DNA of 64,000 nt from Mesostigma viride (taxonomy: Eukaryota > Streptophyta > Mesostigmatophyceae > Mesostigmatales > Mesostigmataceae), in contig RPFO01000156.1 of the NCBI GenBank assembly GCA_009746045.1, positions 5,480,445-5,544,444 on the forward strand, written 5' to 3'. Below the pieces are notes generated by a model. It was given only the letters and a program-made list of their open reading frames with translations. It had not been told where the DNA came from and did no database searches. The translations under genes and the position numbers were made by a program. Below are positions 20,936 through 40,122 of this stretch, in pieces. Positions within the stretch are counted from its first letter, which is position 1; the number at the start of each line of letters is the position of its first letter.

Positions 20936-21958
20936 TAAAACCTATGGCACGGCTGATCACCGCATGGTCACCGCAACCTTAACCCTATGTCTTCAGGCCC
21001 CCGAGCGCTGCCGCCCACGCCCACGCCCAGTTTGGACCTGCCTACGCCCCCGGCATCCGTGGGCGCCGGGAGAAGTGGTCCCGGCGAGGAGGAGAAGCGC
21101 CGCGACGCAATCAGGTCTGCCGGCTTCGTGGCTGCGCAACCTTTGATGCTCCTGGATGCCGAATGCGGCCTAGCTGGAATCATCTCGATCACGCCACCCT
21201 ACGAACTTTTTATGCGATCCGTGGATCTTGGCTCTCAACTGTTCCCTGAGCAACCCCGCGCCCGGCGCTATACCTGCTCGATGCACGGCCGGTGGTCGCT
21301 GCCTGGCTGGCGCTCAGTAGTGCAGGCCCGCCGCGCCTCGCCGGCGGGGAGGACCTGTACCCATACCATGACTCAGCGGCTTACCCAAGCATTATTTTAC
21401 TGCCGCACAGGTGGAGGAGGTGGATCAAGAGACTTGCCGCCGAGATATCAATCGCCACACGGCCCCCTGACCATGCAGCACAAGGCGGCAAGGCGGTCTC
21501 TCGACCGTCTCACCGGACGCTGGGAAACGCGAAGGGCTGACATCCCGGCGGGCGCACACCCATGCAGTGGGCGCCTTGAGCTTTGGTTCAGCTCCCAGGC
21601 CAAACTATCGGGGGCGATCCTGGACTATAACCCCCCCGCTCGAACCCGCTGCCACTGCACGTACGCCCTGTGGCTAGCCGCGCGGCGGACCTTATTATTG
21701 AGCGCCCCTGCAGGCGCCCAATGCCCATGGCCCGCCAAACGGGCTACCTGGTCCCTCTCCGGCTCCCCGGTGGACGGCCCCCAGGCCCCGGCCCCCATGA
21801 TGAGGGCACCGGCCCCGCGGGAATGGGCTGCTGCCATCCGATCTCCACCCTATGCAACGATGCTGCCACGGGAGTGGACAGTATTTGACAGGACGGTGCA
21901 TGGTTAAGATGCCTGAGCTTGAGCCGGCCTTTCCTCCGGCTGGGTGTTTGCAACCGGA
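20936..21958 (+). pseudogene. LINE ORF2 5' part (endonuclease end), degraded
   Basis: TADHRMVTATLTL near the start resembles the S-D-H-x-x-V end of an apurinic endonuclease domain. Beyond it the frame is broken and only Pro/Arg-rich translation is seen. Its position between ORF1 and the RT supports the call more than its sequence does. Confidence 0.45.
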
Positions 21959-22652
21959 TTCTACGAGATTAATTAATTAATTAATTAATTAATTAATTAA
22001 ACTCGTGCTCCCGTTGGGGAGTCACGGAGCACCGAAGTGCTTTTAATCCCTGTGTGTGCACTACAGGAGAAAGGGCAGAGACCCCCAGTCTCCTTCATGC
22101 CAAAGGCATGCCACAGCTGCAATCGGGCGCGGCTAGCTAAAAGGACAGGCTAACGATCCGGCAAACTGTGGGTGCAATAAGACCCATGTGAGCATGTCAT
22201 AGCAAGGAGCGTGGGCAAGTAATCTGAACATAGCCAGGGCGTAGCATGGCTGTACTAGAACTAGGCTAAGGCTATGGCTGGTTGTGTACCGTGCGTTGGC
22301 GGCACGTGACTAGGTTTGTTGGCACAGCTAGGCAAACATTCTAGGCATGGCTGCCTTAGCGACAGTGACTCCAATGGTTACAAGCTAGGGCTATTGCTAT
22401 TCTAGCCCGCTGGGGGCGTCCACATCTTGTGGTTGATCATCAGGTCCCCGCCCCTCCGGTACACCTTGGGCTTCTGGGGGTCCTGCTTATGGCGGAGGTA
22501 TTCCGGCCACAGGTCGCGTCGCTGCTGTTGCTGAGCGGGGGTTAGGTCGTCATCCAGCGTCCAGGTGAGGTCGTGCAACCGCTTGCGACGAGAGAGGAAC
22601 CGCTGCTTATCCTCAGGGGAGAGGAAGGTGAGCAGGACCTTTTCTACGAGAT
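21959..22652 (-). mobile_element. ORF1-only element (copy E) inside LINE C
   Basis: The insertion 21970-22641 is flanked by TTCTACGAGAT (21959-21969 and 22642-22652). On the minus strand it carries the last about 85 codons of ORF1, stop at 22402, the 3' UTR, the stem-loop at about 22005-22020 and a long (TTAA)n tail. It is almost identical to copy D (6242-6972) over some 650 bp, so both are recent. Confidence 0.92.
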
Positions 22653-22995
22653 GGCCTCCCCCCACCGATGTATTGGAAGACCGCTGTCCGGGTCATGCTC
22701 TATACAAGGGCAAAGGATCCGCCGCAGAAACCGGCAACTACCGCGGCGTAATAATGCCTCCAAAGCTGCATGCTGAAAGTCTTCACGCGTCTCCTGGTGA
22801 ACCCCATGCGTGCCAGCCTTGATTCCCACCTAGGCGAGTCCCAGATGGGCTTCCTTGTCGGTCGCAATCGTGTTATGGCCCGATGACTGGCGCGCCGCCT
22901 GATCGAGGAAGTGGGCCGCCTGGCCCCCGGCCTCTTACCATCGCTATACATACTGATCTTTGTGGATTACACCAAGGCATTAACGGGTCAAGATA

Positions 22996-24590
22996 CCAAG
23001 GAGACAACCAGCGCAGGCCAGAAATCGGGAGAATCCGGACCATGGTAGCTCGAGCCTGCCGTTATCTTGTCCGCGTGTTCGAGTCGTTCAGGATGATGAA
23101 GATGAATGGTGATGGAAATGTGTATCCTTGTGCATTGAAATTATGGCTGGCTTACGTGTAGAGCGACTAGATGACCTAGACGGTGGGGCTGGAAACAGCA
23201 TGCTTGATCAGGGCGTGTGTTTCGAGCCTAACTGGCCGGGAGTGTCTAGTGGTGAGCACCATTGCTGCGATCGCTCTCCCACCATTTACGAGGAAATACC
23301 CGCAAGTGGAAAACCACTGAAAAGGTAGCTAGTCAGTCATCACGTTAGCCATGCCATGATTCCAAACGTCCAAGAACTGCACACGGTGCAAAGGCAAAAA
23401 GCCGGAGGACAGCACTTTCAAATGTGCGGCGGGAACCAAAAGCCCGCGTATGCCAGAAAACATCGTGTTGCTGCAGCAACGCGACGATGTGGACAACGAA
23501 TCCAGTGCCAAGCTCGGAACGGCCGCAAAGGAGATCTGGCATCACAGGGTTCAGATGTGCGGAGATACTATGCGATCCAGCCTGTCCACGACCTGTTTGT
23601 AGAGCTTGTGCCAAGGGGCAGCACCGAACAGATGTGGGTGACGTTGCAAAAAACATCGGACTTGACGGAGCACTGATTCTGTCTCGGTCATAGTCTTTGA
23701 CCAATAAACGCTGCAAGAGTTCAACAAGAGTCGTGATGAAATCAACACGATAAGAACAAAGACGGGAAAAACGATGTAACTGAGAAAGAACAACACCATA
23801 TTTTGCTGTGTGGGAAAGGAGTTAACGCCAAGCGCATTGGCGTGATCCTGATTCGGCATTTCTCTGCGATTCCAGCGGCACCGGAACGAGTTCATTCCGA
23901 CAAGTATCAAGAAAGTTATGGCGTTCCGACTTCCCGGTCGCGCGCGAGCGCGAGCCGGCTGTTCTTCTAAGTCGGACGTGAATATTTGCCGACGACATAT
24001 GGGGTCGACAGTAATTCCTGGGCTGACAGGAATTAGGTGCTGAACCTACGACGGTATTGGGTTAATACGTCGTACGCAGGAAATAGGAACCTTAACCTGT
24101 GGTCTGTTGGTACCGCAGGCTTAGTCCTGGACTTCTAGGTGCAGATGCAATAGTCACTGTGGACTGCGCTCTGTAGTCACTGTGCCTGTATGGCAGACCT
24201 ACTGTATAGGAACTGGGCGCTGTACAGGTAGTGAATACTGTACCGGGGGTGTTATTACTGAGCAGGCCTCCTAGGCTGCTCAGGACTAGCAAGCACAGTG
24301 CGCAAGTATATAAAGAATAGGCCAGTGCCAATTGGGCATCTCTTGCAAGCCCGCCTCACGTGTGTTGCCTTGACTTGGCAAGCGCGTGTACAATTAGCCT
24401 CAAGTGTGTGAGCGCTGTAACATTATCCAATTTTAACAAAGCTCCGTTTCCAACCATATTCACACCTTGCTGCATTGCAACCATATCCTTCACATTGCGT
24501 TTGCGAAGAACGTTAACTAAAGGAGACTGTGAATATCGGGGTAACGAATAAAAGGAAGTTGCTGGTATTTAGGATCCTTACGGTTATATG
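22996..24590 (+). mobile_element. Repeat family Q, copy 1, with a solo LTR inside
   Basis: It begins with TA then CCAAGGAGACAACCAGCGC and is colinear with 26817-27748, apart from a 699-bp block at 23820-24518. It has no coding capacity that I recognise. The right limit is judged from the point where similarity to copy 2 ends and LINE RT sequence resumes (GGGACGCCCTATGCC). Confidence 0.7.
23820..24518 (+). mobile_element. Probable solo LTR, 699 bp, AGTTAACG...CGTTAACT ends
   Basis: The insertion is flanked by a 5-bp duplication AAAGG (23815-23819 and 24519-24523). The uninterrupted site GGGAAAGGAGACTG exists in the second Q copy near 27678. The ends are the inverted octamer AGTTAACG. A TATATAAA box occurs at about 24307 in the plus orientation, as in a U3-R promoter. 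A 5-bp duplication with short inverted ends and an internal promoter fits a solo LTR. The ends are not the usual TG...CA, so an unclassified DNA element remains possible. Confidence 0.6.
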
Positions 24591-25344
24591 GGACGCCCTA
24601 TGCCCCTATCTAAGGGTGGTCCTCCACCTGTTCCGTGTCCCATGCACCGTACATGGTCCGGAGATCACCCGCCAGTTCCGTAATGAATGGTCCCAAGCCG
24701 GCCCAGGTCCGTACCGCTGACGGCGTCACTGCAGCGTTCCCCCTGCACACCGGGGTGTGGCAGGGCTGTGTGAGCACTAGGCCCCATATCTATTCATCAG
24801 AGTGGTCCACGGACGTACTATATCTTGCGGCGTGCACAAGCCCGCTTTGGCCCGGCCGTGCGGAGGGGCGCCCGCCGGGGATCAACTGAGATCACGGAGT
24901 ACGCCAGCTACGGCGGGGTCAGTGACCCACCCTACCGACTGAACGAATCATCTGATCTACGCTGATGACACGACGCTCGTGGAGACCCCGGAGTCCGCCC
25001 ACTGAGTCAAAGTGGTTGCACAACTAGACAGCTTGTCACTGGAAGCGCAGGTGGTGGGGCTTATCACTTATGATCAGCAAGAAAACGGAGGTCATGGCCA
25101 TCGGCTTCATGCTGGGACCCGACCCCACCCACCCTCCTCCGGCTGCTGGACGGTGCAGCCCCGTCCCGGCCCCGGCGACTCGCTTCAAGCTCCTTGGCAG
25201 CTGGCTCCCCTCCGCGGCCGACGACATCAACCCCCGCATTGGCCAGGCCTGGGCGGCCCTTTGCCGCCTCGACAGGTTCTGGACCTAGCTATCGCTACCT
25301 GAGTGAGCGGCGCAAGCGCATTCTGCATGTCAAAGGCCCTTGTC

Positions 25345-26143
25345 CTCAGCCTAGGAGGGGGGACATCCAGCCAAAACAGCACACTCACTCGTGTGTCCGG
25401 CGCGGCACCTCCAAACGTGGAGCGGACTCCAAAAATGTGTCCGGCGGCAGAATTTTTGCGACGGAGTGTACTCCAGTCGAAAATTTTAGGGCGGCGCGAA
25501 GAAAAATTTTGTGGAGCTAACTCCTTTTGGCGGTCCGGCGCCTGGTTTTAGGAAAGAAGTGCGCTAGTGTGCTCTGGTGATCCCGCTACAGTAGCTCGGT
25601 CAGGCGTTTGATTTTAAGTGCAGGAGTCCGCTTTGGCCCTGCTGTACTTACAACTTACGCTGAGAACTTACCAAGTATTGGTTGATTCTAGGAAGACGTA
25701 TCAACTTTCAGGCAGGCGTCAGGTTGTTGTTGTTGATTCTGACACCGGACCTGTCGTCATGCAGGCAATAGGCATCGAATTTCCGCCGGCTTGACGTCAT
25801 TCTTGAGTTGCAGACCACCGTTGCACCAACAACCAGCCTGAAGCCGGAGCAGTGCAGTACAAAATGTTCAATCATCATTAAAATTCTTCTACTTGGAGAA
25901 TATGCTAATACTATCGCTTACTATGAGCTTCTACTAAAAGATTCTACAAAGAGTGCCACGTGTCCGGTACAAGCCACGTATAGCACGTAGCACACTCCAA
26001 AGTCGGTCCGGCGCAGCTTTTTGACAGACTGAGTGCACTCCAGCACTTTTCACTTTGGCTGGCGCCGGGCGGCGCGGTAGGCCAAACTCTGGAGTACGCT
26101 CATGTACGATTTTGGGGGGGGATGTCCCCCCTCCTCTCAGCCT
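25345..26143. mobile_element. hAT-like MITE, 783 bp
   Basis: The insertion 25353-26135 is bounded by 8-bp direct repeats CTCAGCCT (25345-25352, 26136-26143), the hallmark duplication length of hAT elements. The inverted ends share AGGAGGGGGGACATCC (right end in reverse complement). The interior has no transposase but is dense in GGAGT/ACTCC motifs in both orientations near each end, plausible subterminal transposase sites. Confidence 0.85.
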
Positions 26144-26816
26144 CCTCCTTTACGGCTGCGAGGCGTGGACCCTGGATGGTCAGGCGCTGAGCAAGCAGCT
26201 TGACGGCACAGTCACTCGAATGCTCCGTCACATCCTCAGCGTCCGCTACCAAGAGCACCTCACCTTGGCCAAGCTCTACTGCGAGCTCCCTCTTGTCACC
26301 CATACCGTCCGACACCGCCGCCTCCTCTTTGCCGGCCATCTTACCCGAACAGACCAGGTGAATACGGATGTGGGCCCTGCGGGCGGGCTTAGGACTGGCC
26401 AACCATATGCAGGTAGACACTGTCCTCCTCCTATGGCAGGGTCCCCTGGTCCCGACCGTCCCGTCGATCGCAACCGGCCCGCCACTGGCAAACTGATTGC
26501 GCGCGCCCCGCACTGACGCGGCGCGACCTGGACCTTTGTGACACAATTGCTTGAGCTAGGATGCTTCTGGGATTATCTGTACTCCGTGCCCGCATGATCT
26601 AGACAAAGAGAAATGGGCTGCCGTTGATCTGCGATAAGCACCTTCATGTGGGGCATGCTCCTGTTTTCTCCCTACGGGCCCATTGGTAGAATGCAGGGTA
26701 GACGTCCGCAGGTGGAGGTTATTGCCCAGGGCTGAGGACAGCCGCTACACTACCGCCTCGTAGATGCCATTACAGTAGAGGACAGCTCAGATGAGGATTA
26801 CATCCCCCTCTAGTGA

Positions 26817-27748
26817 CTTTATCAAGGAGATAACCAGCGCAGGCCAGAAATCGGGAGAATCCGGACCATGGTAGCTCGAGCCTGCTGTTATCTTGTCCGC
26901 GTTTTCGAGTCGTTCAGGATGATGAATATGAATGGAGATGCGGAAATGTGGAGCCTTGTGCATTGAAATTATCAACTTGAGGAGACAACCAGCGCATTAT
27001 GGCTGGCTTATGTGTAGAGCGACTAGATGACCTAGACGGCGGGGCCGGAAACAGCTTGCTTGATCAGGCGTGTGTTTCGAGCCTAACTGGCCGGGAGTGT
27101 CTAGTGGTGAGCACCATCGCTGCGATCGTTCTCCCACCATTTACGAGGAAATACCCGCAAATGGAAAACCACTGAATTTGTCTAGCTAGTTAGTCATTAC
27201 GTTAGCCATGCCATGTTTCCAAACGACCGAGAACTGCACATGGTGCAAAGGATAAATCCGGAGGACAGCACTTTCAAATGTGCGGCGGGAACCAAAAGCC
27301 CGCGTATGCCAGAAAACAACGGGTTGCTGCAGCGGCGTGACGGTGTGGACAACAAAACCAGTGCCAAGCTCGGAACGGCCGCAAAGGAGATCTGGCATCA
27401 CAGGGTTCAGATGTGCGGAGATACTACGCGATCCAGCCGGTCCACGACCTGTTTGTAGAGCTTGTGCCAAGGGGCAGCCCAGCACCGAACAGATGTGGGT
27501 GACGCTGCGCAAAAAACACGTACCGAACTTGACGGAGCATTCTGTCTCGGTCATAGTCTTTGACCAACAAACGATGCAAGAGTTCAACAAGAGTCGTGAT
27601 GAAATCGACACGATAGGAACAAAGACGGGGAAAACGATGCAACTGACTAAGAACAACACCATATTTTGCTGTGTGGGAAAGGAGACTGTGAATATCGGGG
27701 TAGCGAATAAAAGGAATTTGCTGATATTTAGGATCCTTGCGCTTATCA
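26817..27748 (+). repeat. Repeat family Q, copy 2
   Basis: It begins TA-TCAAGGAGATAACCAGCGC and runs through the same blocks as copy 1, without the solo LTR. A 28-bp piece carrying another GAGGAGACAACCAGCGC terminus is inserted near 26972-26999, breaking the block TGCATTGAAATTATGGCTGG. I recognise no protein in it. Confidence 0.7.
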
Positions 27749-27756
27749 TAGCTACT

Positions 27757-27923
27757 ATATCAAGGAGACAACCAGTGCAGGCCAGAAATCGGGAGAATTC
27801 GGACCATGGGAGCTCGAGTCTAATTAACTAATTAGTTAATGGTAGCTCGAGTGACATGATAGGGACTATATGGTTGGGGCATGATGCAGACGATCTGGCC
27901 TGCGCTGGTTGTCTCCTTGATAT
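27757..27923. mobile_element. Short Q-type MITE with near-perfect 27-bp inverted ends
   Basis: The left end TATCAAGGAGACAACCAG and onward to GGCCAGA is mirrored by the right end, TCTGGCCTGCGCTGG to CCTTGATA. It is 167 bp long with TA at both boundaries. An A/T palindrome (TTAACTAATTAGTTAA) lies at its centre. Confidence 0.85.
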
Positions 27924-28189
27924 TTGTAACTTTCGTATAATTATTTTTTCTATTGAGATTAGCATAGTACCCCGTGGCATGCCCATGCGCATGACAAGTA
28001 AGTCCTTATATAATTGCGCCTGAGGCCTGCATGCAGCCTAGCTCCTTGCCGGCGCAGTGAGCTAGTGGAGATCGAGGGATGGGCTGGCTCCCAGCCCCCT
28101 TGTCTAGGTAGCTTAGCAACTGGTGTATAGCTAGGCAACCAGGGATGTTGCAAAGGAAAGCAAGCACCTCGAGACATGAAGTGAGACAA

Positions 28190-28987
28190 CTATGCCTGCC
28201 CAGATGTTGCTGGACGACCTAGTGGTCCCAGCCCAGTTTGAGTACCGCATCCCCTCCTGCCACCTCAGACTAGGGAATTCATACCAGTAGTGTAGATTAG
28301 TCAGGCTTAGCCCAGCATGTGGCCCACGCGCATGTGCGCCCATAATGGCCCCATGGATGTTGCCTACAGAATTTAGCCAAGCCATGCCTATAACGGGACC
28401 CCCATGGATGTTGCGATAAGAATATCGCCATGCTATGCCATGCAGAGAGATGCTCTCTGTAGAGAAGCCATGTACGTCCTAGCTCTTGTATAGCCATGAT
28501 GATCTTCCCCCACATAACATACTCCCCCTTAGCTGGGCATAGTGTGAAGATTATGCCCATATGAGGGTGCAGGTGCCTTGGTGCACCTAGAGCAAGGGTC
28601 GCTTACATTCCCACCCTTGCAGGAAGTAGCCTAGTATTAAAAGCCATATGCCTCTTCTCAGGGATATGTGCTACATTGACTCCCAACGGAGTGATGTTCC
28701 TAATTAATTCCCCTCTCTCTCCCTTCTCTGGACTGCCATGCAGGACAAGAAGCGGTGGCAGAAGATTGTCAAGGCTCACACGCCAGCCCCTGTGGGCAAA
28801 CCGCCTCCCCCCAAGAGGAGGAGCCGTTTTGATGAGTAGCGTAGATAGGCTTTTCTAGACTAGATATAGCTTAGAGTTAGGTTAGTTCGATTACGCGGCT
28901 TCCTCCACACCACCCATCCAACCTGGAATATGTGCTACATGATCTCCCAACGGAGACATGTTATAATTTAATTTAATTTAATTTTAA
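28190..28987 (+). mobile_element. LINE ORF2 3' end (copy H) with nested ORF1-only fragment
   Basis: The sequence encoding QMLLDDLVVPAQFEYRI (28201-28250) resumes after an insertion as LWTAMQDKKRWQKIVKAHTP and ends KPPPPKRRSRFDE before a stop near 28838. The 3' UTR, the CTCCCAACGGAG stem and an (AATTT)n tail follow at 28938-28987. The insertion 28257-28709 is flanked by CCCCTC and consists of the copy B type 3' UTR with its own stem and AATT tail, in the same orientation. Confidence 0.85.
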
Positions 28988-28994
28988 CTATGCC

Positions 28995-29562
28995 TGCTTG
29001 CCTTCGGGCATAAGGGAAGACAGGAATCTCTGCCCTCTACTCGTGCAACAAACAGGGATGGAAAGAACTAGAACGGTGAGCCACGGCTCCATACCGGACT
29101 GTGCAATTAATATGTCGGACAAAATTCAATTACAACTAATTTACCTACCAACAAGATACTGTAACCAACCAATAGTGCCTGTTCATTTCTGGCTCACGCA
29201 TGCAGGGTAGCAAACTGAATAGCAACGTCATCACAATGTGGCATATTGGTAGCTTAGCAACTGGTGTATAGCTAGGCAACCAGGATGTCGCAAAGGAAAG
29301 CAAGCACCTCCAGACATGCTTGCCCTCGGGCATAAGGGAAGATAGGAGTCTCTGCCCCCTACTCATGCAACAAACAGGGACGGAAAGCACTAGAAGTGCG
29401 CCACAGCTCCATAACGGACTGTGCAATCTGTGACAAATTTCAATTACAACTAATTTACCTACCAACAAGATACCGCAACCAATCAATAGTGCCTGTTAAT
29501 TCCTGGCTCACGCATGCAGTGTATCAAACTGAATAGCAAGGTCGTCACAATGTGGCAGGCGA
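28995..29562. repeat. Direct duplication of about 245 bp
   Basis: 28995-29243 and 29318-29562 are clearly homologous, with shared GGGCATAAGGGAAGA, CAACAAACAGGGA and CAATTACAACTAATTTACC blocks. The piece between them (about 29249-29316) repeats sequence from 28115-28172. No gene seen. Confidence 0.85.
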
Positions 29563-30351
29563 GTTTCTACCATCATGTCGTGTGTACTTTGCCAGGGCAT
29601 ACATGTGCACTAGTAAACAAAGTCAGAAAAAACTTTTGCTACGCTGAAGCAACAGCTGACAGGGCCCAGTTAAAATCAGGCTCGATGACACAACCAGGTG
29701 CTCATTCCCAGATCCATGCAGCGAGGTTGGTGCAGGTGTCCCAAATACTCAGCAGAACAGGATTGCTACTGGTGTGCACATTCCAACAGGAGCCTGCACG
29801 AACCATTAGGGACTGCACGAACCATGAGGGACCATTGAAGGAAATACAACTAAACAGCAATGCGGTCGTTCCAGTGGGGTCGGTTCCAAGACATCCAGGC
29901 ATGCGGCCAATGAGTCCCATCATCAATCTTCTCTCATTTATTTGGTACTACTTTTTTCAAGCTGCTCTCATGGCTGCTCGCTCGACAAGCCCAGTCAAAG
30001 CACCGTAGCCGAGGAGGATCCAAGACTGGGCCACGACACATGCCGGGCAAGCCTGCACCCAGGCCACGACACACGCCCTGGCGCATACAGGGCACCTTCC
30101 AAATAACCGTCCCAGAAAACGATGCGTCCCGAGAAACCCCACAAACGTGCCTCTTAGCGCCCTTACCAGCGCTCCTATTGACGCTGCGACCGCTTAAATT
30201 CTTACACAGCCTTGAAACACCCTGCGTCCAGGAATAGTCGCCTCACGTATCATCAGCGGCCTTACTCGCACTGTTAGCAGCCTTACTCGCGGCCTCACTC
30301 GCGCCCTTCTGCTGCAGAGCGAGGCTTCTCTCGCTGCGCCCCAGGCCCCGC
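29563..30351. other. Intergenic / 3' flank of glycosyltransferase gene
   Basis: No recognisable gene. The part nearest 30351 should hold the 3' UTR of the minus-strand gene. Confidence 0.5.
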
Positions 30352-38022
<7,671 letters not shown>

Positions 38023-40122
38023 GTCTACGGCTTCCTTAGCCAACCGGACGTAAAATTCTTATGTCTATTGTCCACAGGTCAACTATGTGCCCCCAGGGTA
38101 ATGCAGCTCACTGCAGTCCTTCTGAAGGAAAAAAGCTGAGCCCTACGCATTCTGGATAAAATAAAAAGCCACTTCTGTATTCGCTGCACGGAGACACTCC
38201 AAGAAACGCAATTCAACTCGAGTTTAAAGAACGAAAATCATAATGTGCGATGAGAATGTACTCGAGAGCAACAAATGCCTTCATGACTTGTCACCCATCG
38301 GCCATGAGCAAGGCCTTGACCGTGTTGTACCCGCCGGCTGATGGAGGCTTCAATCCACTGAGATCCAAGTCGACAACAGTACTGGCATTTCTTCTTCTAC
38401 CGCGCCATACGCCTCCTACCGCGCCAATGCGAACCTAGTGTGGGTGGCGTAGTTCACTTATTGGCACACTTCGCAGAATAGATGGCGGATATCCGGTGAC
38501 CCAGAGTGGTATCGCTCCTCTGAATAGCAGGAGAGGAGACCTCGAACCAGAAAAGGTGCGCTCGTTGAAGCAAGCGGAACCGACCGCAGGCCAAGGGAAC
38601 AACGCATGGCTCACGACAAAAAATCTGCGCGGCAACTGAGCTAGTAGAGATTCGCAGGATCCGGCACTGCCAGCGGACCAGGGAGTCTAGTGCGGACGTG
38701 CGGACGCGTGACGGCGGCAACACAATAACGTGCAGGACTGTGCAGGATGAGATGCGAAAAGGAGGGGTGACATGTCCAGCCAAAATTTCACGGGTACTAG
38801 GGTCTGGCCCCAAGGCTGCCGGTGGCTGCATTGGTCCGGCCCCTAAATAAATATAGGGGCTGCGGCTGAAATAGCCTGCCGGCGGGTGGTCATGGCCCCC
38901 ATATGGCGAGCCTACTGCCAAAGGGAATTTGCCACGTGGCAAGTGCTCGTCTGCTGCGTTGTCTTCACACGCTTCCGCGTTGGCTACAATTCGGTTCCGC
39001 GGACACCTTTCAGCGGGGAAAGTCCCCCCGGGCTTCCGGGGCAAATTCAGCAAGCGCTGCGGAACTTCGATACTAAAATTTCGTTTTTTGTTCGTACCGT
39101 ACAGCCAATCATTTTGCGCCCGGATCAAATTGTGATCTGGTCACTGAACACGAAAATTTCAGCGCGTTGGGGGGGGGCATATGGGGGCCGGCTGTCGGCG
39201 CACCGGTGGCGGCGCCCCAGGGGGGCGCTAGCATACTGGGGGCCAGCAAGTTTCATTCCGGCGGTTGGCATTGGACCCTGAGTTCAATATGGGGGCCGGA
39301 CATTTCAACCTGGCGGTGGCGGTATTGGGCCCCCAAATAGCATGGCTGTATGTCACCCCTCCTATGCGAAACGGGATACCGGCCAACCTGTGGGTGAGAA
39401 ATAGTACGAACTCTGTAATTTGCGTGCCGTACAGTAGTACTGTAGCTAGATTCTCTGCTGCCCATGTGCGGCGTGGGATACAGTACAACTGACTCTGACT
39501 GACACTAGCACAGCCACAACACAGTGATCACACATGAGCCTTGCCAAATGCCACGAGGCACAACTCGTGACTCGCTCACTGATCACACAAGAGTCAAGAC
39601 GTAAAGCGGTAATATTTAAGAATTCCGTCCGGTAGGTCCGGTAACAAACAATTCTTTTGAGTTTTTTTAGGTCTTTTTTGTAGTCTGCTTGGTCTGCTAG
39701 CACATATGGCAACTCGGGTGCCTTCAGTCCTTCGCTCAGGCGTAGGCGGCAGCAGCCGCGCTGTTGCACGATTTCTACGGCCACCATAGGATTTGCTTGC
39801 CGTCGCCACCGCGAGGTTCCAAATTTTAATACCGATAACAGGCTAACGTGCGGGAATCTGGAGCGGTGTTTCTTCTGTTTGTTTTATGGCGGAAGCTTTT
39901 GTACTCAATGTCATTGGAACCGCCTAGTTTCATTTACATGCACTTGCAAAAAGCAAGTGTTGGTAGCCAGAACTGCTTCACAAGGCCTGCGGTTCCATGT
40001 TGGGTAATGCTTGGTACCGCATCTTATCGTACGCAGTCAAAACGATCGAATTGTAATGTGTAGCATATCGGCTGAAGCCTAGTTAACCTCCAACAAACAG
40101 ACTGCTGGTTTGCGCACCCAGG
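38023..40122. other. Divergent intergenic region, no gene seen
   Basis: It lies between the minus-strand glycosyltransferase and plus-strand BUD23 genes and must contain both promoters. A 224-codon open frame on the minus strand (38454-39128) has no recognisable motif. Inverted GGGGGCC-containing blocks lie at 39165-39345. Confidence 0.5.

Larger units (their letters stand above)
19384..26520 (+). mobile_element. Decayed full-length LINE (copy C) split by three insertions
   Basis: The 5' UTR (from about 19384) matches copies A and B. ORF1 follows (19522-20920), then an endonuclease end and reverse transcriptase (RT), all with frameshifts and stops. Insertions are E (21970-22641, with an 11-bp duplication), Q (about 22996-24590) and an hAT-like MITE (25353-26135, with an 8-bp duplication). 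After mental removal of E, the flanking LINE sequence joins into RT with KGKGSAAETGNYRG and GESQMGFLVGRN. The 3' limit is uncertain: the last recognisable block is GHLTRTDQVNTD near 26340-26370, and no tail was found. Confidence 0.75.
22653..26520 (+). pseudogene. LINE ORF2 reverse transcriptase, in three pieces
   Basis: Piece 1 (22653-22990) has KVFTRLL, GESQMGFLVGRN and motif A FVDYTKAL. Piece 2 (about 24593-25352) has motif B GVWQGC, motif C LIYADDTTL and the following ISKKTEVMAIG, plus LLGSWLPS. Piece 3 (26136-26520) has LLYGCEAWTLDG and RRLLFAGHLTRTDQ. Pieces 1 and 2 are separated by repeat Q, and 2 and 3 by the MITE at 25353-26135. Stops and frameshifts occur in all pieces, although motif C keeps its two Asp residues. 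Confidence 0.8.

Noticed and set aside
38454-39128. 224-codon ORF upstream of the glycosyltransferase gene
   Set aside because: No recognisable motif, no clear start context and unremarkable composition; could be a chance frame.
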